DNA of 64,000 nt. Origin: Ectobacillus funiculus. GTDB lineage: Bacteria; Bacillota; Bacilli; Bacillales; Bacillaceae_G. The position numbers and the translations under genes were made by a program. How positions within the stretch are numbered: position 1 is the stretch's first letter; the number at the start of each line of letters is the position of its first letter. Of the stretch, positions 19,223 through 27,147 are shown piece by piece. The stretch spans positions 248,001 through 312,000 of the forward strand of contig NZ_SCFM01000006.1 in the NCBI RefSeq assembly GCF_004138295.1. Reading direction: 5' to 3'. Below the pieces are notes generated by a model. It searched no databases. It was not told the DNA's origin and worked only from the letters and a program-made list of their open reading frames with translations.

Positions 19223-19256
19223 AAAAGTGCAACCTTTGGCAGAAAGTTGCACTTTC
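19221..19256 (-). terminator. terminator of darB
   Basis: AAGTGCAAC / GTTGCACTT; the minus strand ends in TTTTTT supplied by the edge of the R1 copy. Confidence 0.85.
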
Positions 19257-19260
19257 ACTG

Positions 19261-19704
19261 CTATTTATTGTAGCGGCGCACCTTTTTACCTAATAGCTTC
19301 AAGATGGCACGGCGCGTTAAAATACCCTCGAAACAGCCGTCTTCATTTTCTACGCACACAAACGGATGATTAATGACCATATCAAGCCCTTGCGCAAATG
19401 TATCATGTAAGCCCAATCTTGGGATATTCACATTCATTACATCTGCCACCTTCATTTTCTCAAGACGTTCAAACTCAATGCGCTCCATCCCTAAAGTACG
19501 ATCTAAAATCATAGCGGTACTAATCAATCCTTGCAGCTTGTAAGACGTATCGAGAACAGGAATGGCGGAATACCCGGACTTCACCAAAACAAGCATGGCA
19601 TGTTCCAAACTGTTGGCAGCTTGCACATGTGCCACTTTTTCTGACGAGATTAATAAATCCTTCACGAAAATTTGCTTAAAGTCCTCTGTTGGAAGACTAA
19701 TCAT
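19261..19704 (-). CDS. darB: c-di-AMP receptor DarB (YkuL), CBS-pair protein
   Basis: 147 residues from the ATG at 19704 behind GGGGGAAG, exactly the length of B. subtilis DarB/YkuL. Two CBS domains (about 20-75 and 85-140): conserved HAMLVLVKSGYSAIPVLD and a C-terminal GFEGILTRR-like segment. In B. subtilis the apo-protein stimulates the (p)ppGpp synthetase Rel and pyruvate carboxylase, and c-di-AMP binding releases them. With KtrC it is one of two c-di-AMP target proteins in this window. A longer frame upstream has no ribosome binding site. Confidence 0.92.
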   Translation of the reverse strand: MISLPTEDFKQIFVKDLLISSEKVAHVQAANSLEHAMLVLVKSGYSAIPVLDTSYKLQGLISTAMILDRTLGMERIEFERLEKMKVADVMNVNIPRLGLHDTFAQGLDMVINHPFVCVENEDGCFEGILTRRAILKLLGKKVRRYNK

Positions 19705-19837
19705 TGCACTTCCCCCTTTCTTGTATAGCACTATGTCTTTTTTTACCATTGATAGCGTTTCCACTTTATTAGCGTACTCAGCTCCTTTTAGCTGGTTCAT
19801 ATTGACATTCTCTATTTTACCATACACGCGAAAAAAA

Positions 19838-19859
19838 TGACTACCAATTCTGGTAGTCA
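19838..19859 (-). terminator. terminator of abbA
   Basis: TGACTACCA-ATTC-TGGTAGTCA, overlapping the abbA stop codon, with a seven-T run on the minus strand. Confidence 0.9.
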
Positions 19860-20051
19860 CATATCAGCATTCCGTAAGCGGTCAAATAATCTTGCCACCT
19901 GCAAGTAGTGTACATGATCCGAATCCTTCAAGTCACTCTCTATATCTGCTAATTCACAGGAAAGAAGCTCGCTTGCGTATCTTTGTTTAAATAGTATCTT
20001 AAGCAAAAGGCTTTGATCTTCCTCCGTTAACCGCATCTTTTCCTTTTCCAT
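19857..20051 (-). CDS. abbA: AbrB antirepressor AbbA
   Basis: 64 residues (MEKEKMRLTEEDQSLLLKIL...). The pattern TEE(D/E)QxLLLxIL...YA.ELLS.E..DIE matches B. subtilis AbbA, a small helical protein that mimics DNA and titrates the transition-state regulator AbrB. Position next to ykuL and ykuK is conserved. The ribosome binding site is AAGGGGGAG. A TATAAT -10 lies about 40 bp upstream and a near-consensus Spo0A box further up, in line with its Spo0A-dependent expression in B. subtilis. Confidence 0.9.
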   Translation of the reverse strand: MEKEKMRLTEEDQSLLLKILFKQRYASELLSCELADIESDLKDSDHVHYLQVARLFDRLRNADM

Positions 20052-20088
20052 CTCCCGACTCCCCCTTAAACAAAGTTCATCTTCTGTT

Positions 20089-20154
20089 ATTATATAAAAA
20101 TTTCACTTTGTTTAATAGAGGAGGAAAACCCTAAATGTTCGCCATCTTTCGACC
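20089..20154 (-). promoter_or_regulatory. abbA promoter with candidate Spo0A box
   Basis: Perfect -10 TATAAT on the minus strand (20094-20089) with poor -35, and GGTCGAA (minus strand, 20154-20148), one mismatch from the 0A box TGTCGAA, roughly 60-70 bp before the predicted transcription start. A weak -35 with an upstream 0A box is the arrangement of Spo0A-activated promoters. Confidence 0.4.
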
Positions 20155-20246
20155 GTTCCTAACATATAAGGGAAGATAAGGAAGGGGATATTTCAGTATT
20201 TCCTGATTCCCCCGATTTGCAAGCACAGAAATTGTAGGAATAGCAC

Positions 20247-20762
20247 TTATTTTGTATAACGATTTGCGTAACTAGACGCAGCGTATGCATCCGGCTTAAT
20301 TTTTGCTGTCAGCCCCATAGCCCTTATACGCTCTGTCATGTCTAAAATAAATTCCTTCGTCAGCCCATGGTTTCCGATATCAAGATGAATCTCCATTATC
20401 AAATGAGCGCCTTCATTCCGGTACGGATATATGAGTTCGAGCAAATCACTCATATGCCCTGGTGTAAACAAACAAGCAATCTCTTGACTTAAGTGTGTTT
20501 CTAAAGATATCTTTTCACGCAGGCTGTCTAACCTTCTATGTATAACCTCATTGCGCAAGCAGCCCCATGCTCCCTTCCCCACTCGGTGCAAATGGACAGC
20601 TGTAATAAAACGCGTATCGTCTCCGTGCGCCTGAGAATCCGTACCTATTGAAAGGCGATAGACGTTTCGCGGGTCTGCTTTCATAAAATTGCAGATGCGC
20701 GCAAATACATCATCAAACCTCATATGGCGCTCCGACAAGTTGTAAAAGAAATAGTCTCTCAT
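20247..20762 (-). CDS. ykuK: YkuK family protein (DUF458, RNase H-like fold)
   Basis: 171 residues with the family signature SIGTDSQAH, acidic residues spaced as in RNase H-like folds, and a conserved EIHLDIGNHGLTKE segment. The function is not established; ykuK is induced by cold and heat in B. subtilis. Full length for the family. The ribosome binding site is AGAGGGG, 11 bases before the ATG. Conserved neighbour of abbA and ykuJ. Confidence 0.9.
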   Translation of the reverse strand: MRDYFFYNLSERHMRFDDVFARICNFMKADPRNVYRLSIGTDSQAHGDDTRFITAVHLHRVGKGAWGCLRNEVIHRRLDSLREKISLETHLSQEIACLFTPGHMSDLLELIYPYRNEGAHLIMEIHLDIGNHGLTKEFILDMTERIRAMGLTAKIKPDAYAASSYANRYTK

Positions 20763-20857
20763 ATAACATTGTCCCCTCTCATGACAACTCCGGCATTCTC
20801 ACTATATGATGCATAGGAGGTAAATATGCTGCCTTTTTTGTCAGAGAGAGCACTTCG

Positions 20858-20998
20858 TTAGCCTTTACTTGTTTTGATATTGCGTATGATATAACCGCAA
20901 GATGGGCATGTGTAAATTACATCTTGGTTAGATTGTGCGGTTAACACATCCTCCATTCGCGCAGCCCGTTTGCACGCGGGACAAATCACATTAGGCAT
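20858..20998 (-). CDS. small zinc-ribbon protein
   Basis: 46 residues with two CXXC pairs, CPAC (6-9) and CPSC (31-34), that would bind one zinc ion; the rest is a short linker and a basic tail. Ribosome binding site AAAGGGGTG lies 13 bases before the ATG, a little far. Located in the ykuK-ykuJ gap on the same strand. Small zinc ribbons of this kind occur near these genes in other bacilli but I cannot name the family. Function unknown. Confidence 0.65.
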   Translation of the reverse strand: MPNVICPACKRAARMEDVLTAQSNQDVIYTCPSCGYIIRNIKTSKG

Positions 20999-21056
20999 AT
21001 ACACTAGGAAACACCCCTTTCCTTCTCAGTTTGAACAAGGGCAGAAGGAATCATAC

Positions 21057-21093
21057 AAAAAAACAGCAACTCATGATGAGATGCTGTTTTTTT
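21057..21093 (-). terminator. terminator of ykuJ
   Basis: AAAAAAACAGCA / TGCTGTTTTTTT stem with a 13-base loop 10 bp after the ykuJ stop. Confidence 0.9.
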
Positions 21094-21102
21094 ATGTATG
21101 AA

Positions 21103-21339
21103 TTAGGAAATCATATCGTAAATCTCGATTGCTACCATATCGATATTGTCAAATTGATATGTTTGCGGTTTTTCTCCCGGCTGATACACTTCCAACTCGT
21201 ACGTATCACTTTTATCAAAGTATTTCACACTGCATTTACGCTCGCCATTTACTTCAAAATAGCGCTGTGCCACTTCTCCGTTTGCAGCTTGCTCTTTCAA
21301 GCTAACAAGACGAGTAATAATTCCTTGGAGCAGAGACAT
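21103..21339 (-). CDS. ykuJ: YkuJ family protein (DUF1797)
   Basis: 78 residues starting MSLLQGIITRL, with AAAGGGGAG 5 bases upstream; an in-frame ATG 11 codons earlier has no ribosome binding site. Strong match to B. subtilis YkuJ in the core QRYFEVNGE, CSVKYF and FDNIDMV segments. Small alpha/beta protein of unknown function with a solved structure in the family. Confidence 0.92.
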   Translation of the reverse strand: MSLLQGIITRLVSLKEQAANGEVAQRYFEVNGERKCSVKYFDKSDTYELEVYQPGEKPQTYQFDNIDMVAIEIYDMIS

Positions 21340-21462
21340 AAAATCTCCCCTTTCTCTAATTTTCCTGCGCATAGTGTTTGCAACCGCACTTTTTCTATCC
21401 GCAACAACAGAAAATTTGTCTCATTCAATAGGATAACGGTTGAGAGCCAGAAACTCAATAAA

Positions 21463-21473
21463 TTTGTCGAAAA
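21463..21473 (+). promoter_or_regulatory. perfect Spo0A-box sequence upstream of ykuJ
   Basis: TTTGTCGAAAA contains the exact 0A box TGTCGAA (21465-21471), about 125 bp before the ykuJ start. A 7-mer can occur by chance; no matching promoter was fixed. Confidence 0.35.
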
Positions 21474-21614
21474 AAGTTATACAGAAAAGCGAACATGGTT
21501 CATTTCTCTCCCAAAGTAAAACAGCACTCGTATAAAAGGCATGGTGCAGTTCCACTTATTGTCAGCGTGTAAAAAGCTAGTTTGCGGAAAGAAACTGCCA
21601 GCAGGAACTAGACC

Positions 21615-22769
21615 TTATACAAGCAAGCCGCACCCGAACGCAACACCAACAACAAGCCACGATGGAAGCCTCCAAACGCTAAGCAATGCAAAATATAGAA
21701 GCACAAGCACCGCATCGATCATTGTCATAACTGATGATTTGAAAATAGGATCATATAAAGCAGCAAGCAAAATCCCGACTACACCAGCATTAATACCGAG
21801 AAGCGCTGATCGCATGCTTGAATGCCCCCGCAGTGCATTCCAAAACGGCAACCCTCCTAGGATAAGCAAAAAGGCGGGCAGAAATATGCCGATTGTCGCA
21901 ACAATCGCTCCCATTACTCCGTACAAACTTGCACCAATATAACTTGAAAAGGTAAATAACGGTCCGGGAACAGCTTGCGTTACACCATATCCAGCTAAAA
22001 ACAACTCCTTCTTCATCATACCGCTATCCACAATTTCTGTTTCTAAAAGCGGGAGCACAACATGACCGCCGCCAAATACAAATGCCCCTGAGCGATACAT
22101 CGTATCAAACAGCACAAGCAGCGGCGAGGATACAAATGTACACAAAAAAGGCAACCCAAAAAGCAAGGTGAAAAACAGGATAAGGGAGAATATACCCGTT
22201 TTTCTTGAAACAAAAAATGCTGTTATGTTCGTTATACCCGCTTCTTCTTCTCTATATACGAGATACCCAACAATACCGCTTACACCAATTACTATCAGCT
22301 GCATATACGATGATGGGAATAAAAAAAGACTCGCAGCGGCCGCAAGAACTATCGTTTGCCGCACAGCGTCAGGAGCAAGCTTTTTCCCCATCTCAAATAC
22401 CGCTTGTGCCACAACAGCTACGGCAAGGAGCTTCAAGCTATGAATCCAGCCGGCTTGCGCCGTTTGCTCGTGCACAAAAAGCGCAAAGCTTGTCAATATC
22501 AAAACCGATGGTAGTGTAAACCCAAGCCATGCCAGCAAACCGCCTAAAAAACCGCCTCGCACCATACCAATAGCAATCCCAACTTGGCTGCTTGCAGGCC
22601 CCGGCAAAAAGTTTGCCAGCGCAACGATATCAGCATAGCTTTTTTCATCTAACCATTTCTGTCTCTCAACGTACTCTCTGCGAAAGTAACCAATATGCGC
22701 AGCAGGACCGCCAAATGATGTGCAGCCTAGACGAAGCGCCGTCCAAAATATATTTGTATATTGCTTCAT
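21615..22769 (-). CDS. chrA: chromate transporter ChrA
   Basis: 384 residues, about 10-12 membrane helices, made of two homologous CHR domains. The first carries LGCTSFGGPAAHIGYFRREYV and FLPGPASSQVGIAIG; the second carries FVFGGGHVVLPLLE and TQAVPGPLFTFSSYIG, the usual paired signatures of the long-chain CHR family. Exports chromate or related oxyanions using the membrane potential. It interrupts the otherwise B. subtilis-like ykuJ-ykuI order and is therefore likely an insertion in this lineage. Ribosome binding site GGGGTTGG. Confidence 0.93.
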   Translation of the reverse strand: MKQYTNIFWTALRLGCTSFGGPAAHIGYFRREYVERQKWLDEKSYADIVALANFLPGPASSQVGIAIGMVRGGFLGGLLAWLGFTLPSVLILTSFALFVHEQTAQAGWIHSLKLLAVAVVAQAVFEMGKKLAPDAVRQTIVLAAAASLFLFPSSYMQLIVIGVSGIVGYLVYREEEAGITNITAFFVSRKTGIFSLILFFTLLFGLPFLCTFVSSPLLVLFDTMYRSGAFVFGGGHVVLPLLETEIVDSGMMKKELFLAGYGVTQAVPGPLFTFSSYIGASLYGVMGAIVATIGIFLPAFLLILGGLPFWNALRGHSSMRSALLGINAGVVGILLAALYDPIFKSSVMTMIDAVLVLLYFALLSVWRLPSWLVVGVAFGCGLLV

Positions 22770-22899
22770 TTTACCAACCCCAAACTATAAAAATGCGAAA
22801 CACCCTTCATCCATTGTCCGCACCCATCTTTCATTATAGTTTGTAACGGGATGCCTGTCCCTACCTTTTTTGACTCTTTTCCCCCTTCTTGCCGCTTTG

Positions 22900-22946
22900 C
22901 TACGCCCTAATACGCTTAAGGAGGAAGTCTTCTCTCGGAATATGCT
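22900..22946 (+). repeat. R3 short repeat, copy 1
   Basis: The stretch CTACGCCC...CTTAAGGAGGAAGTCTTCT...CGGAATATG recurs at 45681-45729 with about 10 substitutions. In this copy it covers the expected promoter region of the glutaredoxin gene. Confidence 0.6.
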
Positions 22947-22984
22947 ACAATATGTAACAACGACATAAGAAACGAGGTAACGAA

Positions 22985-23224
22985 ATGAAAAAAGTAGAGC
23001 TATACACACAGCCAGACTGCCCGCCATGTCAAATTATCAAAGAATTTTTCAAGCATTATGAAATTTCCTACGTAGAGTACAATATTAAGCAGGACGGTGC
23101 CGCCCGCAAGCGTCTTCTGCATGATTATAACTCATATTCTACACCGACTGTTGTCGTAGACGGAGAAGCAGTGACGGGATTCAATATTGAAAGACTGCAA
23201 AATCTTCTTGGGATTGAAGCGTAA
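22985..23224 (+). CDS. glutaredoxin-like thiol-disulfide protein
   Basis: 79 residues, one thioredoxin-fold domain. Active-site motif CPPC follows the first strand (VELYTQPDCPPCQ), the cis-Pro motif is STPTVVVDGE and the C-terminal helix begins GFNIERLQ. This is the NrdH/YruB-like small glutaredoxin type. CPPC is less common than CPYC. Likely a cytoplasmic reductant; the substrate is not known. Ribosome binding site GAGGTAA, TACAAT -10 element upstream. Followed by a truncated R1 and a bidirectional terminator. Confidence 0.85.
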   Translation: MKKVELYTQPDCPPCQIIKEFFKHYEISYVEYNIKQDGAARKRLLHDYNSYSTPTVVVDGEAVTGFNIERLQNLLGIEA

Positions 23225-23299
23225 AGAAAACTCGCCGATTAGCGAAGACAGAGGCGTAGTTGCACTGATACTGTATTCCTAAAGTTCCCCACTACGTCA
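23223..23299 (+). repeat. R1 copy 6, left half only
   Basis: Keeps the AAAGAAAACTCGCCGATT start and the core up to CACTACGTCA, then stops exactly where the terminator stem begins; part of the left hairpin is deleted. GTAGTTGCAC subfamily. Confidence 0.85.
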
Positions 23300-23331
23300 T
23301 AAAAGCGGACACAGCAGTGTCCGCTTTTATG
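23298..23331. terminator. bidirectional terminator between convergent genes
   Basis: Perfect 15-bp stem CATAAAAGCGGACAC-AGCA-GTGTCCGCTTTTATG between the glutaredoxin gene (+) and the secreted-protein gene (-). AAAAGCGGACA is also the start of R2, so the terminator may derive from an R2 end. Confidence 0.85.
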
Positions 23332-23349
23332 AATAAAATCTAGTTATAC

Positions 23350-23856
23350 TCAGCCATTCTCTTTCTGTTCCTTCTCAAGTGCCTGAATTTCTGCTAACAA
23401 TATCTTGTTACTATGATAGCCTGCCAGCTTCCACGTTCCCTCCATTTGTTGAAGCGATACAACTTCATAGATTGCTTTATCCTTAAGATGCTCGTACACA
23501 TACAAGAGACCGTGCTCCTGATCATAAATCGTTTTCGTTTCAGATGTAAAGGAAAACGGTGCTGTGTTAGTAAGTAAATATGTGCCAGGTCCTTTTGCAT
23601 CATCGCTGTTTTCGTCAATGAAGACCTGCAGGAAATTATCTGTAAAATACGGAGACAGTTTCTGATACATCGTCTCCGATGACAGCTTCTTGCCCCGAAT
23701 CGCAAATTGTGCTTCGTATCCTTTTCGAATTGTGTCAAACACAGCAGTTCTATGTATTTTCACATTTCCCTTGTCGGTGGCAATCGCCACGCTTTGCCCG
23801 ACAATAATCGCAAGCAGCAGCAAAAATGCAATCCACGCTCCGTATCGTTTCAACAT
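23350..23856 (-). CDS. secreted or membrane-anchored protein of unknown function
   Basis: 168 residues. N-terminal signal/anchor helix (AWIAFLLLLAIIVGQSVAIA, about residues 7-26) then an extracytoplasmic domain with a KLSPYFTDNFLQVFIDEN segment and a YEHLKDKAIYEVVSLQQMEGTWKL-type beta region. The pattern resembles small Bacillus proteins annotated DUF3993, but I am not certain. The start is behind GGAGGGGGAA. Monocistronic, ended by the terminator at 23298-23331. Confidence 0.7.
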   Translation of the reverse strand: MLKRYGAWIAFLLLLAIIVGQSVAIATDKGNVKIHRTAVFDTIRKGYEAQFAIRGKKLSSETMYQKLSPYFTDNFLQVFIDENSDDAKGPGTYLLTNTAPFSFTSETKTIYDQEHGLLYVYEHLKDKAIYEVVSLQQMEGTWKLAGYHSNKILLAEIQALEKEQKENG

Positions 23857-24020
23857 GTTTCCCCCTCCATTTTATCCTGTCTCCATTGTAGCAAGTCACA
23901 ACACGGCATAGACAATCTTTCGTTCGCAAAATCGCTACAGCAATAGACAGCGTTTTTTGCTGATATGTAGCAGGATTTCCATAAAGGGAAAGAACAAAAC
24001 AAAAAATACACGAAAAAATA

Positions 24021-24170
24021 AAGAAAAGCGGACAAGACCCGCCTTTTATGGCAGCGTAGGGATGGGCCAGAGTAAAAGGCACTTTTTGCCCTTTGCAGAG
24101 GTTCAGCCTGGAGTCTGCCATTTTGGGCCTCGGGAGCTAGACATCACCCCGAAAGGTTATCCTTTCTTGT
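24021..24170 (+). repeat. R2 copy 2, directly joined to R1 copy 7
   Basis: Complete forward R2 (GAAAAGCGGACAAG ... GGGAGCTAGACATCACC). R1 copy 7 starts immediately after it, giving a 280-bp composite in the same arrangement, inverted, as 8199-8478. Confidence 0.9.
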
Positions 24171-24300
24171 AAAGAAAACTCGCCGATTGGCGAGCCGTTG
24201 GGCGAAGACAGAGGCGTAGCCCTACTTATACTGTAGTTCTAAAATTTCTCACTACGTCGAATTGGCATCTAGCTAGAAATTTATACTTTCTTAAAGTGTA
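24171..24300 (+). repeat. R1 copy 7
   Basis: Full-length, with the small palindrome in T-A form (ATCTAGCTAGAA). It ends 55 bp before the ykuI stop codon. Confidence 0.93.
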
Positions 24301-24354
24301 AAGAAAAACCGTGAGCGCGAAATAAATAGAACGCGCTCACGGCCTGTATTCTTC

Positions 24355-25572
24355 TCAAAATAACGCATCCTGCTCATATAAAAACTCATGCGACAAGTCA
24401 ATAAACAAGTAATGCTGATCATCATCAATCGGGAACGAAAATGTACGAACCATCTCACCTGTGTCAATATCCGTATACAAGTCGGATAAACGCCCTTTCT
24501 TTTCAAAACGCATTTGCATGATATTTGCCAAAAAATACGGACGCCAGCTCCAGTTCTTTTGCTCATATTCCGGCACAAGCTCCCATTGGCCATTTTCCTT
24601 TACTAGGTTGCCAGACTTCTGAAAGCCGTCCTCATCACAGACGTACAGCCTAAAGCTGCAATCAGTAACTTCCTCACTAAGCGTCATGAGCCATTTATTA
24701 AAGCTCTCAATTTTCTTTTGCTTGGCCATCGCCGTGCTAATACGACTGCGCAGCCTTTCCGTTAGCGCATATATGTTTTCCAGCTTTCGTTTTTCATGAA
24801 CGATAAATTCATGACATTCTTGTCTCAGCCGATCCTTTAAAATATCAGCATGCAAAAAGGATGGCATAAATCGCTGTAAATAGTCCCCTTGATAATACCG
24901 TCCCCCATTACGCCAGGCATATTGAAGCTGATAAAACGCATCAATATCTTCATAAAGAAGAGTTGCTCCAATTCTCCTTGCTAACAGAGAGATCGAATAC
25001 AGCACATCCTGATAAGACTGCAGCATTGCAGTTTGCCGTAGGCTGCTCAAGTCCACCTTTAAAATGTCTGGTGACAACAGACTGATACGCTCAAGATTGC
25101 TCATACCTGCTCCAACCTTGTTAATGGCCAGCTGTACACCGTACGTCCGATAATAGGTGAGCAAATGTAACAATTGATTAAGATCACCTGTAAAATCCTG
25201 CTCTCGAATTTCCAACACAATATTTTTCAAGTCCAGCCCTTGCTTTTCATAAGCAAGCAGCTGATTCAAAAAGCTATCTTCCTCATCCTGCATGAGCAAA
25301 TTGGCATTGCGATTAATGAATAACAGTGCTGACGGATCCGTTTCCAGATGCATTTGCAGCGCTTTTGTTAAAATCAAATTGTCGACCTCGATCCGATACT
25401 CTTCCGGAACAGATTCATCACGAAAAAACGACGCAAGACCTTGGATGCCTTGCTCTGTCTGAATGCGCCCGACCGCTTCATATCCAATTACCGTGTGCTC
25501 ATCCGCACTGAAAATTGCTTGATAATAAGGAAGGACTTGATCTAAATTAGACATAACATCTAATGCGTCCAC
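24355..25572 (-). CDS. ykuI: EAL-domain protein YkuI, probable catalytically inactive c-di-GMP receptor
   Basis: 405 residues from a GTG at 25572 with GGGAGGAG upstream, matching the 407-residue B. subtilis YkuI. N-terminal EAL domain (about 15-250) followed by the YkuI_C PAS-like domain (about 250-400). Of the phosphodiesterase residues, the Glu of the EAL-like YEAVG, Asn in FINRNANL, Glu pair in LEIRE, Lys in DILKVD, Glu in YEDID and Gln in YYQGDY remain, but the metal-binding DD(F) position reads NK (AINKVG). Loss of both Asp makes hydrolysis unlikely; ligand binding is still possible. B. subtilis YkuI also lacks known activity. Confidence 0.92.
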   Translation of the reverse strand: MDALDVMSNLDQVLPYYQAIFSADEHTVIGYEAVGRIQTEQGIQGLASFFRDESVPEEYRIEVDNLILTKALQMHLETDPSALLFINRNANLLMQDEEDSFLNQLLAYEKQGLDLKNIVLEIREQDFTGDLNQLLHLLTYYRTYGVQLAINKVGAGMSNLERISLLSPDILKVDLSSLRQTAMLQSYQDVLYSISLLARRIGATLLYEDIDAFYQLQYAWRNGGRYYQGDYLQRFMPSFLHADILKDRLRQECHEFIVHEKRKLENIYALTERLRSRISTAMAKQKKIESFNKWLMTLSEEVTDCSFRLYVCDEDGFQKSGNLVKENGQWELVPEYEQKNWSWRPYFLANIMQMRFEKKGRLSDLYTDIDTGEMVRTFSFPIDDDQHYLFIDLSHEFLYEQDALF

Positions 25573-25829
25573 TAGTAATACTCCTCCCTTCTTCCTTCTC
25601 TCCATCGCTCGTACGACACCCCTTGCCGTAATCTTCTTTTACTGCTGCATGATCCGCAGGGTCTTTCCTTTCGGCACTAACGGACTGCTTTCAGACAAAA
25701 TATCCTCAAACATAGATAGTAATAGTGTAACATTCATTTGCTTTATAGACCATAAGGCCAATCCATCAAAAATTCATAATTTATTTGGAATATGTACTGC
25801 AGCAAATTCTTCATATTTGTGGGCGTAAA

Positions 25830-25854
25830 ACCACGCTACCTCTAGGTTCGTGGT
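25830..25854. repeat. hairpin, possible insertion-element end
   Basis: ACCACG-(13 nt)-CGTGGT in the 610-bp gap between ykuI and fadH. The rest of 25573-25950 holds no gene I can support. Confidence 0.35.
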
Positions 25855-25952
25855 AGCTCACCTTACTCACCATATGTAAACACGTAGAGCCCAAGGTCCT
25901 AAGCCCTCGATCGCCAGCATGCACAGATGCACAGATGTACATACTCATACCC

Positions 25953-25994
25953 GTCTCCCACCTTCTATTATAGGACTAATAGAAGATAGGAGAC
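25953..25994. repeat. hairpin resembling an IS200/IS605 end
   Basis: GTCTCC(CACC)TTCTATTA pairs with TAATAGAA(GAT)AGGAGAC. The CGTCTCCCACCTTC start is similar to the right-end hairpin at 15155-15230, so this could be another decayed element end; no gene remains. Confidence 0.35.
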
Positions 25995-25995
25995 C

Positions 25996-26052
25996 ACAAA
26001 ATTTCCGACTACGTCGAGGTAGCTTCCGGCTAGAAATTTATGCTTTCTTAAA
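25996..26052 (+). repeat. R1 copy 8a, right half, in tandem with 8b
   Basis: AAAATTTCCGACTACGTCGAGG... to TTTATGCTTTCTTA; its right end merges into the AAAGAAAACTCGCC start of the next copy, so the two share the junction. Confidence 0.85.
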
Positions 26053-26185
26053 GAAAACTCGCCGATTGGCGAGCCCTGCCCTTAGGCGAAGACAGAGGCG
26101 TAGTTGCACTTATACTTTATCTCTAAAATTTCTCACTACGTCGAATTGTCTTCTAGCTAGAAATTTATACTTTCTTAAAGTGTAA
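26050..26185 (+). repeat. R1 copy 8b
   Basis: Full-length, GTAGTTGCAC subfamily, palindrome in T-A form. Its right end reaches to within a few bases of the fadH stop codon, leaving no room for a separate fadH terminator. Confidence 0.92.
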
Positions 26186-26186
26186 A

Positions 26187-26951
26187 TTAAAATGGATGCT
26201 GATGCAGATGCTGACCACCATCCATCGTCATTACCGCACCGTTTATATAAGAGGCCTCATCTGAAAGTAAATAACAGGCAAGACCAGCGATTTCCTCTGG
26301 TGTTCCAAGACGACCAAGAGGTACGCTTTCTAGCGTACGCTTCGCAGCCTCTTCTGACACCCAAAGACGTTCTGCTCCTCCTGTACGTTCAATCGGCCCC
26401 GGCGCAATGGCGTTTACGCGGATCCCATATTTCCTCCCCCATTCCACCGCAAGCGTACGAGTCATAGCCAATACGCCCGCTTTTGCCGATGCAGAATGAA
26501 TAACACCAGGACCAGCATCCCAAGCATACGTAGCAATCATATTCACAATCCGTCCAGCAATCCCCCTTTCAATCCAATACTTTCCAACTGCGCTGCTGCA
26601 ATAAAAGGTTCCGTTCAACACAATGTTGATAACAGCATTCCAACCGTTTACAGACAGCTCCTCCGCTGGACAAACAAAATTTCCTGCAGCGTTATTCACT
26701 AGATAATCAATACGCCCAAAAGCAGCATCCACCGATTGCACCATTTGCTGTGCTTGCTTTGGTTCACGCACATCCATTTGCACAACGAGTACCTGGTTCT
26801 CAAATTGCTCAATCTCTCGCTTCGCTTGCTCTAATGCTTCTAACGTACGACCTGTGATTACAACATACGCACCCTCGCAAGCAAAGCGAAAAGCCATCGC
26901 TTTCCCCATCCCGCTCGATCCGCCTGTTACAACAACAACTTTTCCCTTCAT
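26187..26951 (-). CDS. fadH: 2,4-dienoyl-CoA reductase FadH (SDR family)
   Basis: 254 residues starting MKGKVVVVTGG; the in-frame ATG four codons earlier abuts AGGGG too closely. Short-chain dehydrogenase with NADP-binding TGGSSGMGKA, NNAAGN, and the FadH-type sequence NMIATYAWDAGPGVIHSASAKAGV with the catalytic Lys. It is nearly collinear with B. subtilis FadH (YkuF). Reduces 2,4-dienoyl-CoA during breakdown of unsaturated fatty acids. Conserved neighbour of ykuE. Confidence 0.92.
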   Translation of the reverse strand: MKGKVVVVTGGSSGMGKAMAFRFACEGAYVVITGRTLEALEQAKREIEQFENQVLVVQMDVREPKQAQQMVQSVDAAFGRIDYLVNNAAGNFVCPAEELSVNGWNAVINIVLNGTFYCSSAVGKYWIERGIAGRIVNMIATYAWDAGPGVIHSASAKAGVLAMTRTLAVEWGRKYGIRVNAIAPGPIERTGGAERLWVSEEAAKRTLESVPLGRLGTPEEIAGLACYLLSDEASYINGAVMTMDGGQHLHQHPF

Positions 26952-27147
26952 ACGTCCCACCATCCCCTAAAATGGATACTTATTCATTTTATCATTGCTA
27001 TTCTATGAATTATGCTTCATTCTTCAAAATAGCCTTCGATACGGAAAATTATTACAGCTTGAAAGAATATCTTTTCTTTGCTTACTGTCATACATACGAA
27101 TAGAAAGCGATATAATAAAACAGATTTCTATAGATAGGTGAGAGACT

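Noticed and set aside
20805-20860. 11-codon plus-strand frame behind AGGAGGTAAAT
   Set aside because: A strong ribosome binding site but only MLPFLSERALR before the stop, antisense to nothing informative and no promoter; likely chance.
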